Positions 22,101-33,132 of a stretch of 64,000 bases of DNA are shown piece by piece. The notes under the pieces are model-generated. The model was not told the origin of the DNA, did not search any database, and saw only the letters and a list, made by a program, of their open reading frames with translations. Position 1 is the stretch's first letter; every line of letters begins with the position of its first letter. This stretch comes from Lamellibrachia satsuma (lineage: Eukaryota; Annelida; Polychaeta; Sabellida; Siboglinidae). The stretch is taken from contig BSQZ01000011.1 in assembly GCA_033239005.1 (NCBI GenBank), forward strand, positions 10,684,501 to 10,748,500. The letters run 5' to 3'. The position numbers and the translations under genes are program-made.

Positions 22101-25100
22101 CAGGAAGGAAAACAGCCATGATGAACAACCCTGTCAAACAAACACATCCTCACCAACCTTCATCTGGCATGTTTCACAGCACCCCTTGCTTTCTACACCC
22201 TTGTTTTACCCTGCTAGCAACCCCACTGTTCCCCTTGCCAGATGCCACCGTTCCAGCATACACGTGGAACCAGACGACCGAGGATATCTCGGCACAGTTC
22301 ACTCTGCCTCCTGGTGTTGGCAAGGCAGACATTGTGTACCGACTGACCCCAGAGACAGTGGAGCTGGGAGTGAAGAATGGAGAGACATTACTGAAGGGAG
22401 AACTCCACAGTCATGTGGAGCCTGACTCCTGTACGTGGACACTGCAAGACCAGAGGTAGGGCAAGGTGGTGATGAGGTGTACCGCGAAGGGGGTATCTCT
22501 CCTCCCACAATACTTTAATAAAAAAAAAATTTTAAATTAAGGTGTCAAGGGGGCCAATTTATACATTTTTAAAAAATGTGAAATTGTTTTTAAAAGGAGA
22601 TTATTGGAAAAGGAAGAAGTGGGAGGTGTTAAAAAGTTGACAGAAAAGAAGATCTCACTCCCAAAGCAGGAGACTTTGCACCACTTGTGGGAGATGGTCC
22701 CAGTTGGTGGCCGCATACCACTCACTAGATGGCGTGCTAATATCTTCAACTGTCACTCATGCAATGCGTAAATTGTAGGCAGTATTTAAGTGTGAAACAT
22801 AAACAGTATATTTTAGTAACAGCATTGCAGTGTTGAGCACACAATTTATGAATCAAATACTACAGTTAAAATTGCAGTTAGATAAACTTTACACAAGGAT
22901 AATGAGATTTAAATTTGTTGATATTTTTAACACTGTCACATGATTTTATTGTGTATAGACATGCTTGAACTGCATTATATATGATTAACAATTTATTGTT
23001 ATTGCATGACTTCACTTAGTGCTCCGTGCTTCTTGACCCTTCCTCCAGTCGGTGGACATTCTTCTTGACCCTTCCTCCAGTCGATAGACATTCTTCTTGC
23101 AGACTCGAGCTGACATTGATAAAGGCACATCCAGGGATGTGGCCCCTGGTGGTGTGTGGAGACACTAGAGGCGAGATGATTCTTGATCCTGAGCAAGTGG
23201 CTCACATACACGAGCGACTGGCGCACCTCACTTCAGAAACATGGGTAAGTGTAGTTATTGCGTAATTTCTCATAAACCCACAGAAATGTGGATATGCAGT
23301 CCAAACCACTACCTAATTCAATTTTCTGGTAAGTTTTTATTAAAAAAAAATTTCGCAGTTTTCGCCTACAGGGTACATATGATGTCACGTGGTCTTCTCT
23401 CATGCTTTAACTCGTTATAAAAACATGAGAAAAATGAGAGAACAAAAATGTTATACCCCCTCGTATGTTTTGAAAAACATGTCTTAGTATTAAGAGTGTC
23501 TTTTGCAGTCGTGACAGCCGGCTGGTGCGAGCTGCTGGCTCTGAGTCTTACGCCTGCTTACACCGCTTCTATATTATTGTCACATGTCTTAGTAATAAAT
23601 ACAAAAGCAGTGTAAGATATACTATGCAATATTATTACATATGTTCACATCATTTAATAATGTAAATTGCTTTATTATACACTTGTATTTCCGTAGAGTA
23701 GTTAAAATGTTACTATTCTGCTCAAATAAATCCATATTATTGCACCATTATAGAACACAGGCCTACTTTTAAACTTGTAATTGTGCAGATTATCTTTTAT
23801 TGTAGCTAAGAACATCTTTATTAAACGCATAACAGAGCTGAAAAAAAATGCATTAGTGCCTAATGTTCCAATGTGTTCTCAGAATCCTGATCCTGAGGAG
23901 AACGTGAAGCCTCCCTACAATGCCCAGGAGCTGGAGGACTGTGACATGTTCCCTCCAGACAGTGCTGTCATGCTGCGTATTGACGGTACCTCACATGAGG
24001 TGACACACCAGGTGAGGCAGTCATGTGACATGTTAGGTTAGTTCGTCCCGAATTCAGTGTCATTTGTTGTCATGTCTCTTCTGGTGGATCTGTAATGTCC
24101 TCTCAGAGACTTCCTTGTCAGACAGCATGATGTTTTTATTTAAAAATCATGTTTAAATATAATATATACTATCTGTTCTAACAGTTTACTACCCAAATGT
24201 TTTTAATTAACCATATTTTTTTATACGTTTAATTTGAATGTTTCAGTTTGAGTGTCTGAATTTACTGAATAATAATAAAAATGCCTACCACATCTAAACC
24301 TAAGAAATTTTAGCTCAGAGGTGCAACAAATCCGAGTTTTTAAGCATGGTATTATGAACAGGGACATGCAAAAGTTATCATTAGAACGAAAGACCTCTGA
24401 GGAGTTACATTGAAAACAAATCTGATCCGTTAGAAAAGTTATCATTAGAACGAAAGACCTCTGAGGGGTTCAAATTTTTGCCTGATGTGCCTGTGATCTA
24501 TTTGATGAAATGAATGTATTTTAAATCACTGTAGTTAAAACAGCCATTTAAATATATCTGGAAAATCCACCAGAGCCATACTCCCTTAGTCAGTGGTTTC
24601 AGTCCATGCCAAGGGAGTATGGCTCGGGTCTCTGATTGCCTTGACGTCCATTGCAGGTCAACCTGAGCAGTCACCAGTGGCTCTTCAACTGCCTGTCTGA
24701 CAGCAACACCAAGCGACTCTGCCTGTGCCTGCGTCATGACGTCGATGGACTGATCTGGCAGCCGACCAATGAGAGCGCGTCGCCATGGGAACATGTTGCC
24801 ACGTTCAATGCCCTCGGCTACGTGCTAGCAGCTAAGCGGGACAAGAAGTTCACGTCGTGTGCATCCAACTTCTCGTACGCAGTTGTGTGTGACAGCGCGA
24901 GACACGTGTATGTGTACTGGCAGCCTGCGCCCATACTGTCGCCCCTACGCAACCGTAAGACTGGCCGGGAAGTGGCCGCCATTGCAAAGCAGCAGCTGGT
25001 CAGTCTGCAGTCGGTTGACACAATCATGGGCCTGCAGGTTACCGATGACCGAATGTTTATTCTTGCCGGCAAGACTCTGTATGTCATTAAGATGAGGACT

Positions 25101-25118
25101 TGTGAGATCATGTCTTGA
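19119..25118 (+). CDS. NUDCD1: NudC domain-containing protein 1, 5' exon missing
   Basis: Eight consecutive coding exons match NUDCD1 in order and phase: 19119-19273, 20137-20325, 20643-20841, 21478-21681, 22242-22455, 23103-23244, 23883-24011 and 24657-25118 (stop TGA). All introns are GT-AG and all recognised phases agree. The first exon has '[19 protein letters not shown]'. The CS (p23-like) fold typical of NudC proteins starts at '[10 protein letters not shown]' and includes 'TWTLQDQR'. The C-terminal exon has '[15 protein letters not shown]' and '[20 protein letters not shown]', very close to the human protein as I remember it. The family works as an Hsp90 co-chaperone partner of beta-propeller proteins. 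About 40 N-terminal residues are not accounted for; the coding start is unknown. Confidence 0.95.
19296..19560 (+). mobile_element. tRNA-derived SINE in a NUDCD1 intron
   Basis: A polymerase III promoter is visible: an A-box-like 'ggcacagtagtcagag' (from about 19313) and a perfect B box, GGTTCGAGTCC, near 19357. The following body contains 'tcactccaca' and 'tcccacacaggggtcagg'. It begins about 20 bp after the splice donor of the first recognised exon. The exact 3' end is uncertain. Confidence 0.7.
20332..20412. repeat. TATGT/TACG simple repeat
   Basis: Alternating 'tatgttatgtatgtacg' units begin six bases inside the intron, directly after the splice donor at 20326. Confidence 0.9.
23029..23102. 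repeat. 32-bp duplication forming a splice-acceptor tract
   Basis: 'cttcttgacccttcctccag' starts at 23029 and 23061, and a third partial unit, 'attcttcttgcag', ends in the acceptor of the NUDCD1 exon at 23103. The pyrimidine tract of this acceptor is therefore part of a tandem repeat, and the extra 'ccag' sites are possible alternative acceptors. Confidence 0.85.
24371..24470. repeat. 64-bp-spaced direct repeat in the last NUDCD1 intron
   Basis: 'aaagttatcattagaacgaa' occurs at 24371 and 24435, and both copies continue 'agacctctgagg'. No coding function is apparent. Confidence 0.9.
24573..24625. other. Perfect 15-bp inverted repeat before the last NUDCD1 exon
   Basis: 'gagccatactccctt' (24573-24587) pairs exactly with 'aagggagtatggctc' (24611-24625) across a 23-nt loop. 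The structure ends 31 bases before the exon at 24657 and would hold part of the branch-point region in the pre-mRNA. Confidence 0.9.
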
Positions 25119-25441
25119 GATCGTACACAGTGGATGTGTGTGTGTGTCGAGTTTCATAACTGCTCAAATGTTGTCAACATGTTGGTGGACAAGCAGCAGG
25201 AGAAAGTGTTCATACAGACTTGTTTCTTGAAAGAATAGGGTCTTCATTGTTTCACAAGTTTCACATTCCAATGGTGGAGGACCATTTCAAGTCTTCTGTT
25301 TGAATTGCACAAGAAAGCTCAGTGTTGTTGGCATTATCTTATCTGCTATCCTTCTACAATACTTACACAAGTGAAAGAACCACTTAGTGGAACCTGTAAC
25401 CAAGTCCATTTAGGTGAATCCTTTCCTGTTGGAACTCTCAC

Positions 25442-25447
25442 AATAAA
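25442..25447 (+). promoter_or_regulatory. AATAAA polyadenylation signal for NUDCD1
   Basis: A canonical hexamer lies 324 bases after the stop codon, followed by a T-rich, GT-containing stretch ('ttttttgtttgctgc'). This gives a short 3' untranslated region. Confidence 0.6.
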
Positions 25448-25794
25448 TATAGGCTAAATAATTTTTTGTTTGCTGCATCTTGTTCTGATGATCGATTTTT
25501 TTTCTAAATACAAATGCTGCAGCAACACTATAATATACATTGGCATATTAAAAAACAGATTGTAATGTATATGTTGGTACTTTAAAATGTAGTTTTCTGC
25601 ATAACATGTTCCAGAATTATGAATCCAGATAATTGTGTTTACACAAGCAGCTGAATCCTGGGGCAAGTTAACTCATGATGGGCATTTAAGTTATTTATCG
25701 AAATTCTAGTTAAAAAGGTACATTATTCCATCTTATAGTTTTAACAAACAGATAACACAAACCAGGATGAAAATATCCATGTCACATGACAGTA

Positions 25795-25800
25795 TTTAAT
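25795..25800 (-). promoter_or_regulatory. ATTAAA-type polyadenylation signal for MRPL52
   Basis: The minus strand has ATTAAA about 125 bases past the MRPL52 stop codon. It is the nearest plausible signal. With the NUDCD1 signal it leaves about 350 bp between the two convergent 3' ends. Confidence 0.4.
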
Positions 25801-25922
25801 GGTGTGCAGAAATACAGAACTTGGATATCATACAGCTACCCTCAGGTACCACGGAATTCTTCACTGATGAATACCTGTTTCAGCTGTTATGATGATGGTA
25901 TACGAGTGTTCTATTTTTCTTG

Positions 25923-28085
25923 TCATGATGTTCTTGATTTGAGTTTGCGACTGATCAATCGGTTCTTTTCTTCTTCTTGAAGTTTCTGTTTCCTCGCATA
26001 ATTTTTCTTGGCAAATTTCATCTCATCTATCAGTTCAACAACTCGCATCTGTAACAGAACAACAGGCCCAAAAGGTTATTTTGTGACAATTAATAAAAGT
26101 TCCTGCTGTTGTAGTTCAGATAAGGAACATGATGTTATGCGGATAGGTTATTACAACACAAATTCAATTTTGCACTTCATATTTGAAGATTTAGCGGTCA
26201 AATCACTGTGTATACCAGAGGCTACATGAACAAACCCGTGGCACCTCTAGTGCATAATATAACACTTGATTGAGCATTTGCAGGTCTGTCAAAATATCAC
26301 GCGATTTTATCTTCATATAAGTACAAATGCATTCAAAGTTCAATCAAATAAAAAAAATTATATTCTAGGTAACAACTATCAAAGAGCATTAACAGTACAA
26401 TACATACATGTACACATAAAATATATTTCTGAATATATAATACATAAAGCTACTACATTAAACTACTGTGTGACTCTGTGTGCGTTATCTGTTCAAAACT
26501 ATTCTAGTTTTATCACACCGAGTGCTGTAACTGGGTGAATGATTGAACATAGCATCATGCCACACGTTGCATGTTTATAGTAGCAATTTGGGATTACATG
26601 AAAACTGGACAAATATACTAGCTGCTGCATCATTAACATTAAACATTCCAGACATGAATTATGCAACGGTACAAAAGACCAGGTATGAATTAATAACCAT
26701 ATAACAAATCCTAGGCATGATTACATAACTTTTTTACAAAGCTAAACAGTGAATGTTATTACTGCATAAAGCCAACAATGCTGATGGAATATACAAGAAC
26801 CACATTGCAAGAGATGTCATATAAGTTAACTTGAACAATTTTAATTATGCACTCTTCCATACAACAAACAGGTTTATATGTGATATAAAATGCATGCATG
26901 CTTACCGCGCAGTCCCTGCGTCTTTCTCTGCGTGCAATCTCTCTTCGTCCCAGGGGAGCTGGCCGACCATCTGAAACATGCCAAGAATAGATGAAAACCA
27001 TAGAAACATTTCAAGTACACATCTCCTGCTGTGAAGAACAAGAAAATGGCATTTTACAATAGGCAAATGAACCCAATTTGTGAATGTACTTTTGAATTAC
27101 CGCCTGAACTCCTAAGTCAGGCATTCATCGAACATTTTTGTCAAGGTGAAGGTGGGCATAATTAAATGACATTGAATATTATTATAGTTTGCCAAAGTTT
27201 GGGGATTAAATCTGTCTTTCTATTGATAAAGTTTATTTCATATTTGTAGGAGTAGAACAAAGAAAAAAAATTTAAATCCCATTCTGCCACACCAATAAAG
27301 CAAAGTAGGTTTCATGTTTCGGGGTTACTGGACTTGTTATTTTATTTCTGCAATTTTTTTTAGTAAACATTGGTAAATGCATAATTTGTTTACTTCACTT
27401 GCTACAGTTTACTCACAAGTCACAACAGGAATTATTAAAGTTACACTTGCCTGCATATGACCAATCAGGAATATCAACCAATGGGCCATATTCATTGCCA
27501 CTGGCACTCATTCCTCGCCTACAGAACAACAATAACCACTGGTGTGGTTTCTGGACAGACAATGCTGATGTATGGAGGCCATTCTTCTGACCACGTGAAG
27601 ACATGTTTATTTTTTTACAAATATACTTCAAGTTAAAGGCATAAGAAGATCAATGTTAAATAATGCAAGCAAATATATTATAGGCTCCTGTACATTACAT
27701 AGTCGAGTGGTGTATGCTTTACAATGAAAATAACTGATATCAATACTGTAGTGTTTGTGTCACCACAAGATGTGCACTGAACTAATCAGTGCAATGCTGC
27801 ATGCTCTTCTATTCCTATTAAAACAAAAAGTTCTGAGCACTTTCAAAACATTAGTTATAATTTCTTCAAATTTAATGTCATGATAACGACTTGCTTTTCA
27901 CTGAGCACGAGGATTCGAATCCTGGTCGTCTCGATTGAGAGTTTGACATTATGAAAAAAACAAACTTGTACCACTTACTCCAAGCGCCACTTGCCACCTG
28001 CGAATGCTGCACTGCTGGTCCTGAATGCTCTGTGACTGCACTGACAGCCGACCTCCCAAGCCAGGCTCACTTCAACATGCAACAT
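25923..28085 (-). CDS. MRPL52: Mitochondrial large-subunit ribosomal protein mL52, complete
   Basis: Four exons join in frame to 121 codons: 27979-28085, 27451-27518, 26906-26970 and 25923-26048. Lengths of 107, 68, 65 and 126 nt keep phase throughout. The human protein is about the same length. Diagnostic segments are 'AGGKWRL' followed by 'ERGMSASGNEYGPL', 'DIPDWSYADGRPAPLGRREI' and a Lys/Glu-rich C-terminal helix with 'QKLQEEEKNR'. The N-terminus ('MLHVEVSLAW...', then Arg- and Ser-containing) fits a mitochondrial presequence. Known role: a structural component of the mitochondrial 39S subunit. Intron 2 has a GC donor (CAG|GCAAGT); the others are GT-AG. The first ATG in frame after an upstream non-coding stretch was taken as start; another cannot be excluded. 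Confidence 0.95.
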
Positions 28086-29664
28086 GTACTCAACATTGAA
28101 ACGTTTCCAAATTGGAATTGTCATTCTTACCTCATTTTAACTATCTCATAATGTTCATTTCATCAAACTACATTATTTGATGTACACAAAGGGCATGTTA
28201 ATTGTTATTACCAAATATTGTGTTTTACAACACTTGATAATGCACCAGCCTCCTCTGGTATCGCTCAGCAACACACATGGCTTGATGGACTGGACGTAAT
28301 AGAAAGGCCCCATATAGGCACTGGCTTCTAATTCGAGCCATTCCTGAATTCAACCCATTTTGAGATTCTCACTGGATATCGCATAACAGGTGTCACCATC
28401 GTCCATTATCAGTCATTGGGAGTGTAAATGCCCAACAAAGCTAACTGCTTAGAACAAAAATTACACAAACAGTTTTTTGAGACATATTTTGGTATTTCAT
28501 AAGGACAATGGTCACAAGATGGCAGTTCCAACACGCCACATTGGTGATTCTGGTGGCCATGATGTAAATATACCACATTTTCCATAGTGTTTGTACATTT
28601 AATGTGTTGCAGCTTACCACGCAGTGACTTTTTTCTAACATGCAAAGTATTTAGGTCGAATTTAAGGAGCTTCGTTTCCCGGCACCTCGCTCAGCGTTCA
28701 ATTATCGTACGTATTTCACTCAAAACAACTTTTCTAACAATGTGTTTGCACTGAACTGATGAAGTAAATGTTGGTGAATTGGTATATCAACATCTTGCGC
28801 AAAAAGTTTCTTAAGACGTGTGAAAACGGCACATTCTAATAAGTAACTGGAATTTGACGCCGACCAGTATACGTAAAGAATTACTCCACATTTGTTACAC
28901 TAAAAGATGCCTATTTTCTCAGCCATTGTCCTGAGCCTGGTACTCTGGTAGTGAACAGATAAACCTGGTAGTTCTAATCAATTACCAGGAGATATGCACT
29001 AACTGGAATGTCCCTGTCCCTTTAGGCTTCGGTAGCCTGGTAGGTAGCAACCTGAGCGATAATAAAGGTTAATGCAAACATTTAGTCACGTGTAGTTGTA
29101 GCGTAAACGTTGTTTTAGCACAGTGTGAAATAGACACATAACGTTTTAACGAATGTCTATTGATATCGTACCCATCTGTTTAATAAATATCATCATGCGT
29201 GTTTATATCCTCCAGCCGTGGATACTACGACCTCTCTTCGGAGCCCCAGCCCTTGGAGTTTCACGTCGCTCCCTCTAGCGTATTTTGATGAACTAACCCC
29301 TCAGCCTAGGTTACCCATGGCTGAACGACACGAACGTTCTCTGGAGGTCACAGTTCACAATTGTTGTTTTTTATGTATTCAACCTGCGGTCTCCGCATGT
29401 TTCAGACCAACACCCTTAGAATCCACAGTTTATTAAGCGCGGCTATGGCCCATTACACGTGGAGTCTATAATTGCCTGGGCCGGGGACATTTGTCACACG
29501 TTTGGCTGGCCTTACACTGCAGAGTAACTACTTACTAACGGATTCTAGTGGCGCCGGTCACCGGTGTTTAAATCTAAATATCCGCTTGTTTTGATATTGC
29601 TTCACGTTTACCTATTCCTAAACGTCTCCGAGGGCATCAGTCGCCATCACTCGGGACACTGCAT
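28086..29664. other. Upstream of MRPL52, no gene seen
   Basis: The promoter of MRPL52 must lie in the first part, but I see no clear TATA or CCAAT arrangement. A lone B-box-like GGATTCGAATCC lies just downstream, near 27910, without an A box. Short frames at 28409-28645 and 29218-29436 lack motifs and splice context. Confidence 0.4.
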
Positions 29665-29749
29665 ATTGATATTCAAAGGAGAGCAACTAAAATGATTCCA
29701 GAACTGAGAGACCTTAGTTATGAAGAACGCCTGAAAGAATGTGGTTTAA
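29665..29749 (+). mobile_element. CR1-like LINE, left half of an interrupted copy
   Basis: This matches 57822-57908 of the long LINE copy in the same orientation: 'gagcaactaaaatgattcca', 'gagagaccttagttatgaa' and 'gaatgtggttta'. It ends at the TTAA where the Kolobok-like element begins. The rest of the same LINE resumes at 45346. Confidence 0.85.
29746..29749. repeat. TTAA target-site duplication, left
   Basis: TTAA lies in 'gtggTTTAA' of the LINE, directly before the element terminus. The matching copy is at 45346-45349. The intact LINE has 'gtggtttgacaacac' at this point, consistent with a single 'gtggtttaacaac' before insertion. Confidence 0.8.
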
Positions 29750-29770
29750 AGGGGAACTGAAGCAATTTTG
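29750..29770 (+). repeat. Left terminal inverted repeat
   Basis: It reads AGGGG, AAC, TGAAGCA, ATTTT. Compared with the inverted right end, the outer five and the TGAAGCA block are identical; the spacer between differs in length by one base. Confidence 0.75.
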
Positions 29771-30888
29771 TGTTATGCCGTATATTTAAATATATATTAT
29801 CTAACTATGCATTAATGGTGACAGATACCTGCTAATTTATGAGATAAGCTGAAAAACCAATTTTGTTCGAGACAAAAATCGACAAAATACATCACTGCGT
29901 ATCGCCATCTTGTTGTCGAAACGAGTGGTTTGAGTCGCGTATATCTAATCAATGCAAATTTTCGATTTTTTGCGATTTTCTTCGTAAATAGACGTTTTGG
30001 AGCGAAAACAAAAATATGACGCTCTATTCTACATGGAGATCGTTACACACGTCAACAAAATAGTTTTTTTTGCGCGCTCGAAATAAAAAAGTGCAAGAAA
30101 TGACAATAAATACACAAAAAATCGTGGAAAACGCCACACTTCTCGAACACACGAGACGCTAGCCAACGAGAATATGCGACAACGGAATACCGGAACTATT
30201 TTTTAAATGTTTACATGATAGTCGCCTGTGTCTGTGACAGTTCTGCCTTCCTTCCGTAATAGTAATCTTTGGGGAAATGGAAAGCACAGATGAAGAGGCT
30301 AGTTCGACAGGCCACTTGGAAACAACGGCTGACAGTCGAAAAGGACCTGTTCCTTACGGGTTTCACCCAGTGTGCGAGCCCCGCTCCAGGTCGGCTTCGC
30401 CTTTGTTATCGCTGGACTTGGGTGACTTTGAAAACAGCGCTTTGACTGCAGATGATTCCCGAGTAGGTAATGTGTCGTGGTGTTCATGTGGAAACTGTGT
30501 ATGAAGCGCCATCCATGTCAGTGAAGCGCGCATGTGATTGGTCAGTCACCGCTCCGCGTCGCGCGATTCGTGTTAGTGAAGCGCGCATGGGATTGGTCAA
30601 CGGTCGCGACGGGCTTCCCTCACGGTCCCGAAATAGCTGTCCTGCGTTGCAGTGACTTCAGTGAACTTACAAATCAATTGCATCCAAGGCCACGCGATGG
30701 CGCCACCATTAAATTATGTTCGGTACTGCAGCTCACCTGGTTAAGCGCGAATACATTACACTATATATAGCAATAACTGGTAAATAATCGCAATAGTATT
30801 GCAATAGTAATACAACTATCGCAATACTAAAACTAGCCACTGTAGTCACCCCTACGTTTCCCGAGTTGTGGCCACGGGGGGGGGGGTC

Positions 30889-31039
30889 ACTCAATACATC
30901 GCCAGCTAGTACGTGCATCATATCCTCCCGACAAAATCCACGTTTTATTTTCTGTATCCAACACACGTTAACACAAGCAAGTTGCACTGCTATTAAGCTT
31001 ACTACTTTCATATTTCGTACTTTAAATAAAATAAATGTA
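30889..31039 (-). repeat. 151-bp inverted repeat, left arm
   Basis: On the minus strand this is about 95% identical by eye to 32777-32927, including an open frame beginning at Met and containing 'NVCWIQKIKRGFCREDMM'. The outer end starts ACTCAATACATCG, next to a run of G. Confidence 0.9.
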
Positions 31040-32165
31040 GTAATAAAAAATATGTTATGCGTACATTAGAATGTTAATTAAAGTGAATAATTCACCGACA
31101 TATTATGATAATGAATTAATCTACAGCACATATCGTGAAACATTGCATAGTTTATACGCGAAAAATGCGTATTTCCTTTTACTCCTTTAACTTGAAAAGA
31201 TAATATAATTTTGCGTAACTTGTGGAATGTGACTCCTGTCCAAGGAAAAGTGTGCGTATTTCAACCCGCTCAACGAGAAAACGGCACTGAAAGTGTAAAA
31301 CGTATTCAGGGACTCAGTTCGGTCAGTTCTCAAGGGTGGTATACTGGCAGTGCATTGAGTGGCCCCGTGGGGTAGTGCAACTAATGATGGATTATAGTTA
31401 ACCTGCGGGTCACTAGCGCGGATTAAGGAATCGTATTACTCGCATGCCGATCAGAACATCAAAAGAACCGCGAAAATGTCGAATATTCGAGAGCGTCTTA
31501 CGGTTTAGGTATTTAACTTTAAGATTTGTCATTGCGCTCACGAGATGGTTAACCCACAAGGCATGGATTCACCCAGTCAAATGAACCAGTTACGGGACAC
31601 AAATTTGTCCACAGAATCTTGTGAATTCACTTACGGAAACCGGTGATTTGAACCAGTTGAAATACGTGAATTTACGTGTTCTGTACCAGTTATATGACAC
31701 ATGTCTGGACACAAATTTGTCCACAGAATGTCGTTGCGATTAACACGCTGTTGCCGATTATACCAGTGTCAATCGTGTGACATCAGTTAAACTACCATGG
31801 GTGGCGCGTTTAAATTTTAAAACGCTTCTTCATAATACAGTTCATTTGATGGACAAGTTTTGTAGAAATATTGTTATAACTATGCATAACATTGTAAATA
31901 TCTGACAGTATTGAATCGAGCCGCCCCATGCAACGATCGTTATTTCTACGTAACATATATCCTTACGACGGACTCTAAAATTATAATGGATTATCCCAGT
32001 AAAAGACGTTGCATATACGAGAATATTAGTAGTTTGATAATGTCAGGAAATCCTTTTATTTTACGTGGTATAAACGTATTATAAAGGTAGTGACAAGGTG
32101 CCAAACATGTCTGGAAACGGCATAATAATGTCAGAAAAATTGTAGGAAGATAATATAATTATAGG

Positions 32166-32380
32166 TAATATCGCTACGTCGTTGCTACGTACTGGCACAA
32201 CGTAGTTGGAGTACGTGGACACGACGTAATATCGTTACGTCTTTGCTACGTACTGGCACAACGTAGTTGCAGTACGTGGACACGACGTAAGTAGAACGTA
32301 ATACTGTTACGTTGTTGTTACGTATTGTCATAACGTAGATAGACTACGTTGACACAACGTTAATAAAGCGTAATTCCTGA
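32166..32380. repeat. 61-bp repeat rich in TACGT/ACGTA
   Basis: Units starting 'taatatcg' lie at 32166 and 32227 (period 61), with a third diverged unit after 32288. Each holds several ACGT palindromes, as in 'tacgtactggcacaacgtag' and 'agtacgtggacacgacg'. CpG content is high compared with the AT-rich surroundings. Confidence 0.85.
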
Positions 32381-32517
32381 CGTTACCAAACCTTTACCTT
32401 CATACAACGTTGCATATACGTAGTGTGATTGCTGGGATGCAATATTGTACATTATTATTGAGTCGATTACTGGAGTATATAGCAGTTATCACAATACATA
32501 ATACAACGTTTTATTTT

Positions 32518-32710
32518 ACAAACACTTATTTCTGGCCTACATCACTCCCTCAAACAGGCCGAGATCACTGACTAGACAAGAAGAAGCTTTATCTAACGTC
32601 GGTTTTTACAGAAAATTACAGGCCGAGATCACTGCCGCACAGGCCGGGTTCACTGTCGGACACTTATTTCTGGCCAACGTCATGCCCTCAAACAGGCTGA
32701 GATCACCGGC
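32518..32710. repeat. 50-bp direct repeat
   Basis: 'acacttatttctggcc' followed by 'cctcaaacaggc' and 'gagatcac' occurs at about 32520 and 32660, and a shorter 'caggccgagatcactg' unit lies between them. Confidence 0.8.
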
Positions 32711-32776
32711 AACGTTCTACTTATATCTGCGCAGCTAGCCAAGTTAAGAGGCTGCTGACGTCACTTATATAAAAGA

Positions 32777-32927
32777 TACATTTATCTTATTTAAAGTACG
32801 ACATATGAAAGCAGTAAGCTTAATAGCATTGCAACTTGCATGCGTTAACGTGTGTTGGATACAGAAAACAAAACGTGGATTTTGTCGGGAGGATATGATG
32901 TACGTACTAGCTGGCGATGTATTGAGT
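32777..32927 (+). repeat. 151-bp inverted repeat, right arm
   Basis: Partner of 30889-31039. It ends 'ggcgatgtattgagt' immediately before the second AACTGTGT. Its open frame (Met at 32805) runs without a stop into the P2X7-like sequence, making a possible 156-codon fusion frame to 33275. Confidence 0.9.
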
Positions 32928-33132
32928 AACTGTGTCCCGATGTCTACGCACGTCGAATCATTATGCTGCGCCGAGGTACCTGCTATACAGCACCGTTTGC
33001 CCGACCCTGTTGGTACTTGCGTCACCGAACACAAAGACTTTGTAGCGGTATGCACAAACAGGGCGGTGCTGGACGTTGGTCTATTGTCGTTGCATGATTT
33101 GCGTGCCGACTCATTGATTCGCCCTATAGTAG

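Larger units (their letters stand above)
30501..32927. mobile_element. 2.4-kb block splitting the P2X7-like coding sequence
   Basis: The 8-bp AACTGTGT lies at 30493-30500 and again at 32928-32935. Removing the block and one copy restores the codons Gly-Asn-Cys-Val-Pro-Met in frame, as expected for the domain. This is what an insertion with an 8-bp target duplication (as in hAT elements) would leave. The right end of the block is the outer end of a 151-bp inverted repeat, but its partner lies 388 bp inside the left end, so the termini do not form a simple TIR pair. An unusual intron is the alternative. Confidence 0.5.

Noticed and set aside
27900..27925. Possible tRNA gene with B box GGATTCGAATCC
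   Set aside because: No A box, acceptor stem or cloverleaf could be drawn around it; it lies in the MRPL52 first intron.
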